Shown here piece after piece: positions 1-5,335 of a stretch of DNA of 6,789 bases. The stretch covers positions 1 to 6,789 of the forward strand of contig JAZDIT010000014.1 in assembly GCA_043804755.1 (NCBI GenBank), written 5' to 3'. The notes beneath the pieces are model-generated. The model searched no databases and was not told the DNA's origin. It worked only from the letters and a program-made list of their open reading frames with translations. Numbering within the stretch: position 1 is the first letter of the stretch; every line of letters begins with the position of its first letter. A program made the position numbers and the translations under genes. This DNA is from JAZDIT01 sp043804755. Lineage in GTDB: Bacteria; Patescibacteriota; Minisyncoccia; Minisyncoccales; JAQTPW01.

Positions 1-387
1 GACGACGCTGGTTTGGAAATAGATTATTTAAACGGCGAGCCTGGGGTTCATTCGAGAAGGTGGCCTGGCTACCGTGCGACAGACGAAGAATTAATGAACC
101 TTGTACTGAAAAAAATGAAAGGAGTGCCCAATGAGAAACGCGGGGCACAACTCCGTGCGGTTATCGGCCTATCTTTTCCTGGAGAAGAAAAAATCTATAC
201 TTTCGAAGGACTTTTAAGGGGCTATATTGCCGAAAAGCCTTTTCAAAAAACTTTAGCCGGTTATCCGTTTCGCTCAATTTTCATACCCGTTGGCAGTAAA
301 CAATATCTTGGTGAATTGTATATTGTTGCACACCGCAAACAAGCAATAGAAAAAGCCATGCCAACTATTAAAAAATACTTATGTTAG
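1..387 (+). CDS. rdgB: RdgB/HAM1-family non-canonical purine NTP pyrophosphatase, 5'-truncated
   Basis: The frame is open from base 1, so the gene starts left of the window; the 128 visible codons are roughly the C-terminal two thirds of a family normally near 190-200 residues. The family hydrolyses dITP, ITP and XTP to monophosphates in the cytoplasm, keeping deaminated purines out of nucleic acids. Visible motifs: DDAGLEID at the very start, matching the family's catalytic DDSGL block; GEPGVHSRRWPGY, matching the G-x-PG-x-x-SAR-ahead block; and near the end AHRKQA, matching the SHRG block. The block usually written GFGYDPIF reads GYPFRSIF here, so the usual Asp is Arg. I read this as a divergent subfamily rather than a dead enzyme. 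A TTG at 13 is only an internal codon, because homology runs to base 1. TAG stop at 385-387, three bases before the repeat array. Confidence 0.88.
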   Translation, partial: DDAGLEIDYLNGEPGVHSRRWPGYRATDEELMNLVLKKMKGVPNEKRGAQLRAVIGLSFPGEEKIYTFEGLLRGYIAEKPFQKTLAGYPFRSIFIPVGSKQYLGELYIVAHRKQAIEKAMPTIKKYLC

Positions 388-422
388 ATATAAGAACCTC
401 GCTGATTCAGCGAGAACCTTGA

Positions 423-436
423 ATGCCTAACGGCAT
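423..436. repeat. Inverted repeat forming spacer 1 of the hairpin array
   Basis: ATGCC and GGCAT arms (5 bp) surround a TAAC loop, filling almost all of the 15-nt gap between repeat copies 1 and 2. Alone this could be chance; it is listed because the other spacer is also a perfect palindrome. Confidence 0.55.
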
Positions 437-468
437 ATAAGAACCTCGTTGATCCAACGAGAACCTTG

Positions 469-478
469 TTTCTAGAAA
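469..478. repeat. Perfect 10-nt palindrome forming spacer 2 of the hairpin array
   Basis: TTTCTAGAAA is its own reverse complement and exactly fills the gap between repeat copies 2 and 3. It could be a protein-binding dyad or part of a composite repeat. No matching regulator is visible in the window. Confidence 0.55.
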
Positions 479-519
479 ATAAGAACCTCGTTGATTCAAC
501 GAGAACCTTGAATCTCACT

Positions 520-1785
520 ATGCTCGATATTAAGTTTATAAGAGAAAATCCCGACAAAGTAAAAGAAGGGGCGAAAAATAAAGGCGTTGCGGTTGATATC
601 GACCGTCTTTTGGAAGTTGATAAAAAGAGAAGGGAAATTTCACAAGCCTTGGACGATATGCGCGCCCAGAAAAACAAATCTTCCAAGGAATTTCCCCGGA
701 TAGAAGACGAGGAAGAAAAGAAAAAGATCGTTTTGGAGATGCGGGAGCTTGATACGAATTCCGACCGGCTTGAAAAAGAATTGAAAGAACTTGATGAAGA
801 ATTAAACAAACTGATGTCCGCCATTCCCAATGTTCCTCAGGAAGGCGTGCCCGTGGGGAAGAACGACAGCGAAAATGTCGTTATGAAAGAAGTCGGGGAA
901 AAAACGAAATTTGATTTCGAACCGAGAAATTATCTGGATATCGCGGAAAATTTGGACATCATAGACATTGAACGCGCCGCAAAGATTGCCGGCACCAGAT
1001 TTGGTTTTCTTAAAAGAGAAGCGGCTTTGTTGGAATTCGCTTTGGTAAATTTCGCTTTCGATAAATTATTGAAGGAAGAATTCATTCCCATAATACCGCC
1101 AGTGATTATCAAACCCGAGATGGCCTGGGGGATGGGATTTTTGGAGCAATCCAACGACGAAGAAGCTTATCATCTCGAAAAAGACAATCTGTATCTGACG
1201 GCAACGGCCGAACAATCCCTCGGGACGATGCATTCCAACGAAATCTTTGAGGCAAAAGACCTTACGAGAAGGTACATGGGTTTTTCAACCTGTTTCAGGA
1301 GAGAGGCGGGTGCATACGGCAAAGACACCAAAGGAATTTTCCGGGTCCATCAATTTGATAAAATCGAAATGTTCAGCTATTCAAAACCTGAAGATTCCGG
1401 AAAGGAGCATGAATTTCTTTTGAGCATGGAAGAAAAATTGATGCAAGATTTGGATATTCCGTACAGGGTGGTGAGAATCTGTACGGGAGATCTGGGAGTG
1501 CCGGCGGCCTCAAAATACGACATTGAGGCCTGGATTCCGAGCGAAAAGCGCTACAGGGAAACACATTCGACTTCCAATTGCACCGATTTCCAGGCAAGAC
1601 GTCTGAATATCCGTTACAGGGATAAAGACGGAAAATTGAATTTCACTCATACTCTTAACGGCACGGCTCTTGCCATAGGCAGGACATTGATTGCCATTAT
1701 TGAAAATTACCAGCAGAAAGACGGTTCCATAAAAGTACCCGATGTATTACAGAAGTATTTGGGAATTAAAACGATCAAAAGGTAA
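520..1785 (+). CDS. serS: Seryl-tRNA synthetase (class II)
   Basis: This 421-residue cytoplasmic enzyme charges tRNA-Ser (and tRNA-Sec where present) with serine; bacterial SerRS is typically about 420-430 residues, so it is full length. Residues 1-100 begin MLDIKFIREN and form the charged helical hairpin (about 30-100) that reaches the long variable arm of tRNA-Ser. TATAEQSLG at 227-235 is the serine-binding TAE region. Motif 2 spans about 258-283 (FRREAGAYGKDTKG then FRVHQF). SNCTDFQARR is at 352-361. Motif 3 is at 380-396, NGTALAIGRTLIAIIEN, with Thr where Ser is common after NG. I chose the ATG at 520 because it gives the family's standard N-terminus; the same frame is open to a TTG at 466, but that would translate the hairpin repeats. 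No Shine-Dalgarno sequence precedes this ATG. The next gene follows after 3 nt. Confidence 0.97.
   Translation: MLDIKFIRENPDKVKEGAKNKGVAVDIDRLLEVDKKRREISQALDDMRAQKNKSSKEFPRIEDEEEKKKIVLEMRELDTNSDRLEKELKELDEELNKLMSAIPNVPQEGVPVGKNDSENVVMKEVGEKTKFDFEPRNYLDIAENLDIIDIERAAKIAGTRFGFLKREAALLEFALVNFAFDKLLKEEFIPIIPPVIIKPEMAWGMGFLEQSNDEEAYHLEKDNLYLTATAEQSLGTMHSNEIFEAKDLTRRYMGFSTCFRREAGAYGKDTKGIFRVHQFDKIEMFSYSKPEDSGKEHEFLLSMEEKLMQDLDIPYRVVRICTGDLGVPAASKYDIEAWIPSEKRYRETHSTSNCTDFQARRLNIRYRDKDGKLNFTHTLNGTALAIGRTLIAIIENYQQKDGSIKVPDVLQKYLGIKTIKR
1777..1782 (+). promoter_or_regulatory. Shine-Dalgarno-like AAAAGG for the alpha/beta hydrolase
   Basis: AAAAGG lies within the last codons of serS, 6 nt before the ATG at 1789. 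It is the only plausible ribosome binding site I see among the five starts in the window. The others (520, 2623, 3995, 5322) lack a clear one, which suggests leader-independent initiation or coupling to the upstream stop. Confidence 0.45.
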
Positions 1786-1788
1786 TTA

Positions 1789-2622
1789 ATGGAAGAAAAA
1801 AACATCTCCATAAACGGACAAAATGTGAATTATAAAATTGCGGAAGAGGCAGAGCCTCTTTTCGATTTCGGTGGAATTAAGATTATGTCCGATCAAAAAA
1901 AAAGATGCGTTTCCGTTCTGATTTTGCACGGCTGGGGCGGATCTTCCGATTCATGGTGCGCGGTCCAGAAGATTTTGGCGAACAACGGATATAAGGTAAT
2001 CGTCCTTGATCTTCCCGGATTCGGGAAAAGTGTCACTCCGAAAATTCCATGGGGGATTACCGAATATTCTAATTTCGTCCTCGATTTTATAAGAGAAATA
2101 AAACTGGAAAATTTCTGCCTTTTGGGGCATTCGTTCGGCGGAAGGGTGGCGATAAGATTCTCAAAAGACCATCCTGAATTGGTGAACAAACTTGTTTTGT
2201 GCGATGCGGCGGGTATTAAAATGAAACCAGATTTCAAGACGATGATGATTCTCCTGGTTGCAAAAATTGGGAATGGAATACTTTCTCCAAAGCCTTTGGC
2301 AAGATTCCGGGACTCCGCAAGAAGTTTTTTTTACAGCTTTATCCGCCACCGGGATTACGTGAAAGCCGATGATACGATGAAGGAAACCCTCAAAAAAGTC
2401 CTTAATGAGGACTTGCTTTTAGACATACCGAAAATACAGGAAGAAACGCTTATTGTCTGGGGAGCCGAGGACAAAATGTTGCCGGTAAAATATGCGCGTG
2501 TTTTCAAAAAAGAAATAAAAAATTCCAGATTGGAGATTTTACCCGGGATCGGCCACGGTCCTCATCTGGAGGTTCCCGAAAAATTATCAAAAATTATCCT
2601 CGATTTTTTGAGTAATTGCTAA
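1789..2622 (+). CDS. Alpha/beta hydrolase of unknown substrate
   Basis: A 277-residue single-domain alpha/beta hydrolase with a complete triad. The oxyanion region HGWGG is at 47-51. The nucleophile elbow GHSFGG at 113-118 gives Ser115, the acid is probably Asp228 in WGAEDKMLP, and the base His256 in GIGHGPHLEVPE. Residues about 145-215 are the cap or lid that sets specificity, and they suggest no substrate. No signal peptide or membrane segment is evident, so it is likely cytoplasmic. The stretch 18-42 between the first strand and VLILHGWGG is longer than in many relatives and starts over a small DNA inverted repeat. Its stop abuts the start of the Mur ligase with no gap, implying coupled translation and perhaps a shared envelope role, but that link is inference. 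It could be an esterase, amidase, peptidase or C-C hydrolase. Confidence 0.92.
   Translation: MEEKNISINGQNVNYKIAEEAEPLFDFGGIKIMSDQKKRCVSVLILHGWGGSSDSWCAVQKILANNGYKVIVLDLPGFGKSVTPKIPWGITEYSNFVLDFIREIKLENFCLLGHSFGGRVAIRFSKDHPELVNKLVLCDAAGIKMKPDFKTMMILLVAKIGNGILSPKPLARFRDSARSFFYSFIRHRDYVKADDTMKETLKKVLNEDLLLDIPKIQEETLIVWGAEDKMLPVKYARVFKKEIKNSRLEILPGIGHGPHLEVPEKLSKIILDFLSNC
1844..1860. repeat. Short inverted repeat inside the hydrolase gene
   Basis: AAGAGGC and GCCTCTT form a perfect 7-bp stem around an AGA loop, encoding residues within EEAEPLF near the start of an apparent N-terminal extension. It has no second copy in the window, so it may be chance; it is listed because neighbouring genes carry clear in-frame palindromes. 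Confidence 0.35.
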
Positions 2623-3993
2623 ATGGAAACATTTTTACTCATTGCCGGATTCATATTGTTTATAAAGCTGTTTTTGTTTTGGTCATGGCTTTGGCAACTG
2701 AAGGAATATCATATCGGCAGGTTTTTGGCTCATTTTGAGACTCGGGCGTTTTTGAAAATAATTTCAAGCTTCTGGCGGAAAAAATTTCCTAAATTCACGG
2801 TCAAAGTTATCGTGATTTTCATTTCGGGATTATTTTTTGCCGCCTTGTCTATTTTTTATTCTAAATCTACTCTTTTATTTTTGATTATTTTTGCTCCGGT
2901 TTTTTCTTCGCTGTGGGTTCTATTTTTGCAGATCCCTACGGTCATTTTACGCGGACGCATACTCCGCAAAGCGACGAGAAAACGTGCGCGATTCAAAAAT
3001 CTCCTGGTAATCGGTATTACCGGAAGTTACGGAAAAACGTCCACCAAAGAATTCTTGTACTCCATATTGTCTTCAAAGTTCAACGTCCTAAAAACCGAAG
3101 CGCATCAGAATTCGGAAGTCGGGATTTCACAGTGTCTTCTTAACAATTTGGATCCGGAGCATGAAATTTTTATCGTCGAGATGGGAGCATATAACAGAGG
3201 AGGAATAAAATTGCTTTGTGATATAACAAAGCCGAAATGGGGGATTTTAACCGGCATAAATGAGCAGCACATGGCGACTTTCGGTTCGCAGGGGAATATA
3301 GTAAAAGCGAAATATGAATTAATAGAAAACCTGCCAGAAAACGGAGTCGCATTTTTTAATGCGAAAAATAAATATTGCGTTGAGCTTTACGAAAAAACCC
3401 AAGGCGTAAAGAAGATTTTATACGGGCAGGAAGCGACATTTTTCGGCCAAGAGAATATCTTGGGAGCGATGGCAATAGCAAAAGAAGCTGGAATGACTGA
3501 TGAAGAAATTAAACAGGCCGTTGATAAAATAAATAACAAAATGCCTGGTATAAAGATTAAAGATGGCATAAAAGGATTAAATATCATTGACGCCACCTAT
3601 TCGGCAAATCCCGACGGAGTAATAGCAAATTTAGAATATCTGGGAAAATTTTCCGGCAGTCCTTCGATAAAGCTCAGGATAAAGAAAATTATTGTCATGC
3701 CTTGTTTGATTGAATTGGGGAAAGCATCAAAAGAAGTCCATAGCAGAATCGGAAAGAAAATCGCCGAGGTTTGCGATTTGGCGATAATCACGACGGGAGA
3801 TAGGTTTAAAGAGATTAGAGAAGGAGTTGCATCGGTTGAAGTTTTGGCAAGTCAAAGAACAGAAATTATACTTATGGAAAATCCGAAAAAGATTTTTGAT
3901 AAATTAATGAGTTTTTGCAAAGAAGGCGACACAATTCTTTTAGAAAGCAGAGTTCCGAAATCAGTAATTGGACAATTAACAACTGACAATTAA
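2623..3993 (+). CDS. Membrane-anchored MurF-like Mur ligase
   Basis: A 456-residue ATP-dependent amide ligase. MurF proper adds D-Ala-D-Ala to UDP-MurNAc-tripeptide. Residues 1-22, about 59-79 and 82-104 are strongly hydrophobic and replace the usual UDP-sugar-binding domain, followed by a basic stretch (110-124). The catalytic core then shows the P-loop GITGSYGKTST at 131-141, EMGA at 186-189, GINEQHMATFGS at 211-222, VKAKYELIENLPENG at 227-241 (very MurF-like, with the family lysine), DATYSANPDG at 323-332 (MurF consensus DDTYNANPDS) and MPCLIELG at 359-366. Between about 262 and 285 it is much shorter than E. coli MurF, passing almost directly to the region matching the G-x-HN-NALAA block. 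Residues about 346-353 appear to be an in-frame repeat insertion. The start abuts the preceding stop (TAAATG). It may act on a membrane-bound precursor or a non-canonical peptide; exact substrate unknown. PgsB/CapB and FolC fit less well. Confidence 0.88.
   Translation: METFLLIAGFILFIKLFLFWSWLWQLKEYHIGRFLAHFETRAFLKIISSFWRKKFPKFTVKVIVIFISGLFFAALSIFYSKSTLLFLIIFAPVFSSLWVLFLQIPTVILRGRILRKATRKRARFKNLLVIGITGSYGKTSTKEFLYSILSSKFNVLKTEAHQNSEVGISQCLLNNLDPEHEIFIVEMGAYNRGGIKLLCDITKPKWGILTGINEQHMATFGSQGNIVKAKYELIENLPENGVAFFNAKNKYCVELYEKTQGVKKILYGQEATFFGQENILGAMAIAKEAGMTDEEIKQAVDKINNKMPGIKIKDGIKGLNIIDATYSANPDGVIANLEYLGKFSGSPSIKLRIKKIIVMPCLIELGKASKEVHSRIGKKIAEVCDLAIITTGDRFKEIREGVASVEVLASQRTEIILMENPKKIFDKLMSFCKEGDTILLESRVPKSVIGQLTTDN
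3660..3680. repeat. 21-nt interrupted palindrome, copy A, in the Mur ligase gene
   Basis: The sequence is TCCTTCGATAAA, then G, then CTCAGGAT, with outer TCCT/AGGA arms. Copy B at 4307-4327 differs at one base. Here it is read as part of SPSIKLRI (residues 346-353), between residues matching the end of a helix and the conserved KKIIVMPCLIELG strand. Removing 24 nt from 3658 leaves a normal-looking junction FSG-KKIIVMP in frame. I infer an inserted element of 8 codons. Confidence 0.8.
3971..3993. repeat. Imperfect tandem repeat at the 3' end of the Mur ligase gene
   Basis: GACAATTAA occurs at 3971-3979 and 3985-3993, period 14 nt. The first copy also forms TAATTG/CAATTA arms with 3965-3970. 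It encodes the last residues (QLTTDN) and the stop, which lie beyond the conserved domain, so it may be a repeat-derived tail. In AT-rich DNA it could also be chance. Confidence 0.4.
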
Positions 3994-3994
3994 T

Positions 3995-5335
3995 ATGTCT
4001 TTTTTAAAACCTCTTTCCATATCGTTGTCACCGAATACGGAAAAAGATGATGTCTTATTGGCTTTTAAATTACTTTGGCAACCTTGGCGGTGGAAGAAGG
4101 GAAAAGATATTGAAATATTGGAAGAAGAATTTGCAAAATATTTGGGAGTTCACCCCCACACCACAACGAGGACTGACTTCGTCAACTTGGGTACTAAGGA
4201 GACTTTGCCCTCGTTTGGTGTGGGGGTAAAACATGCTATTTCATTTAATAGCGGAAGGTCTTCTTTAATGGCGATCCTAAGCGTAATTAAAGAAAATAGC
4301 CTATTATCCTTCGATAAATCTCAGGATGAAGTGCTTTTACAAGCCTTCACCTGTAATGCAGTTCCGAATCCAATAATCTGGAGCGGACTGAAACCGGTTT
4401 ATGTTGATGCAAACGAAAATACTTTCAATATCAGTGTTGAAGATTTGCAAAGAAAAATTACCGAAAAAAGCAGAGCGGTAATAGTCCAGCACACCTTCGG
4501 TTTGCCGGCAGACATGGATAAAATAATTGAGGTTTGCCAGAAATATAACCTGGTTTTAATCGAGGACTGCGCTCATTCGTTGGGGGCAGTTTATAACAAT
4601 AAGAAAGTCGGAACTTTCGGGAAAGTATCTTTTTTCAGCTTTTCGCGGGACAAAGTGATTTCTTCCGTTTATGGCGGAATGGTAGCGACAAACGACCCTT
4701 CGCTTGCCGAGAAAATTAGGCAAGCTCAGGGCAAGTTTGGTTTTCCTTCTTATTTTTGGATTTTCCAACAGTTATTGCATCCGATTCTGATGAATTGGCT
4801 TATTCTTCCGACTTATCGGATTTTCGGGAAATATCTGTTGATGATGTTGCAGTGGCTTCATATTTTGTCCAAGGCCGTTCATTGGAAAGAAAAGATGGGA
4901 TTGATACCCGGATATTTTCCGAAGCGCCTTCCGAATGCTTTGGCGATTCTGGCCCTGAATCAGTTTCAAAAACTGGAAATATTTAATAACCACAGGAAAA
5001 AAATCGCGGATTTTTATAGGAGCGAATTGACGAATACTTCCTTTGGATTGCCACTGGATTCGGAACAAATTTATCTTAGATTTACGATAAAGCATCCAAG
5101 GGTACATGAAATCATTCGAAAAGCTTGGCAGAAAAATATTTTGATAGGCGATTGGTATACGACGGCGATAGTTCCTCATGATACGCGCTTGGAGAAGATG
5201 CAATATTATATAGGAAGCTGTCCCGTCGCCGAAAAACTAGCGAAGATTACCTTAAATTTACCGACGCATATAAATATATCAAAGACGGATGCGGAAAAAA
5301 TCGTGTTTTTTTTAAAAAGTAATGAAAAAATATAA
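3995..5335 (+). CDS. DegT/DnrJ/EryC1/StrS-family PLP aminotransferase with in-frame repeat insertions
   Basis: A 446-residue fold-type I aminotransferase; family members usually transaminate nucleotide-linked keto-sugars for envelope glycans. Visible blocks are FAKYLGV (46-52), KHAISFNSGRSSL (79-91), EVLLQAFTCNAVPNPI (112-127), VQHTFGLPADMDKI (164-177), IEDCAHS (189-195, Asp191 for the PLP ring nitrogen) and FSFSRDK (214-220, Lys220 as the PLP lysine) followed by YGG. The family is usually about 370-400 residues. The excess has two sources. Residues 53-78 come from a 76-nt hairpin element and about 103-110 from a 21-nt repeat; both separate blocks that are normally adjacent. A hydrophobic stretch at about 251-293 precedes FPKRLPNALA and suggests membrane association; I believe it is typical of a subfamily. 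The start follows the Mur ligase stop by one base and has no Shine-Dalgarno. The product could be an amino-sugar, but the context does not fix it. Confidence 0.93.
   Translation: MSFLKPLSISLSPNTEKDDVLLAFKLLWQPWRWKKGKDIEILEEEFAKYLGVHPHTTTRTDFVNLGTKETLPSFGVGVKHAISFNSGRSSLMAILSVIKENSLLSFDKSQDEVLLQAFTCNAVPNPIIWSGLKPVYVDANENTFNISVEDLQRKITEKSRAVIVQHTFGLPADMDKIIEVCQKYNLVLIEDCAHSLGAVYNNKKVGTFGKVSFFSFSRDKVISSVYGGMVATNDPSLAEKIRQAQGKFGFPSYFWIFQQLLHPILMNWLILPTYRIFGKYLLMMLQWLHILSKAVHWKEKMGLIPGYFPKRLPNALAILALNQFQKLEIFNNHRKKIADFYRSELTNTSFGLPLDSEQIYLRFTIKHPRVHEIIRKAWQKNILIGDWYTTAIVPHDTRLEKMQYYIGSCPVAEKLAKITLNLPTHINISKTDAEKIVFFLKSNEKI
4152..4227. repeat. 76-nt palindromic element inserted in frame in the aminotransferase gene
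   Basis: Outer arms ACCCCCACACCA (4152-4163) and TGGTGTGGGGGT (4216-4227) pair perfectly over 12 bp. After a bulged C at 4164, AACGAGG (4165-4171) pairs with CCTCGTT (4209-4215), giving 19 bp in all. The interior can form two small hairpins: TGAC-TTC-GTCA (4174-4184) and CTTGG-GTA-CTAAG (4186-4198, one wobble). With one flanking base on each side it is 78 nt, or 26 codons, without a stop in the gene's frame. It adds residues 53-78 (HPHTTTRTD to FGVGV) between LGV and KHAISFNSGRSS, which are contiguous in the family. No transposase is present. It resembles a non-autonomous palindromic element such as the Rickettsia RPEs. Confidence 0.85.
4307..4327. repeat. 21-nt interrupted palindrome, copy B, in the aminotransferase gene
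   Basis: Matches copy A (3660-3680) at 20 of 21 positions, with T in place of G at 4319. With the A at 4306 its outer arms are ATCCT/AGGAT, then an unpaired TC on each side, then GAT/ATC around AA. It is read as SFDKSQD (residues 105-111), one frame away from copy A. Relatives run from the helix (ILSVIKEN here) almost directly into GDEVLLQAFTC, so about 8 codons appear added. Confidence 0.8.

Larger units (their letters stand above)
390..510. repeat. Three 32-nt hairpin repeats filling the rdgB-serS gap
   Basis: Copies lie at 390-421, 437-468 and 479-510. Each has the order ATA, AGAACCT, a hairpin core, AGAACCT, TG, so a 7-nt direct repeat flanks the core. Core 1 (398-414) is CTCGCTGATTCAGCGAG; cores 2 (445-461) and 3 (487-503) have CTCGTTG and CAACGAG arms around ATC or ATT. 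All three form 7-bp stems with 3-nt loops. The C-G pair of copy 1 becomes T-A in copies 2 and 3 on both arms, a compensatory change indicating selection or mobilisation as a folded structure. The spacers (15 and 10 nt) are also inverted repeats. No T-tract follows any stem, so these are not ordinary terminators. The array ends 9 nt before the serS ATG. Likely a REP-like palindromic family; a role in serS leader folding or mRNA stability is possible but unproven. Confidence 0.9.

Noticed and set aside
390..510. CRISPR array
   Set aside because: Spacers are only 15 and 10 nt, differ in length and are palindromic; no cas genes are nearby.
466..519. Upstream TTG start extending serS by 18 codons
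   Set aside because: The extension translates hairpin repeat 3 (KNLVDSTRTL), while the ATG at 520 gives the standard SerRS N-terminus.
388..519. T-box leader, riboswitch or rho-independent terminator before serS
   Set aside because: The gap is too short for a T-box, no T-box sequence is seen, and none of the stems is followed by a T-run.
384..830. Minus-strand open frame of 148 codons across the hairpin repeats and the start of serS
   Set aside because: Serine-rich, low-complexity translation antisense to the serS coiled coil; the repeated VLV-STRFL peptide only reflects two repeat copies spaced 42 nt apart.
2623..3993. PgsB/CapB poly-glutamate synthase or FolC
   Set aside because: The motifs after the P-loop (NEQHMATFGS, KAKYELIENLPENG, ATYSANPDG) match MurF much better, although PgsB also has an N-terminal membrane segment.
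4152..4227. tRNA or tRNA-like gene, prompted by the 76-nt length and branched fold
   Set aside because: The outer stem is 19 bp rather than 7, there is no TTCRA arm or anticodon loop, and the sequence is in frame within an enzyme gene.
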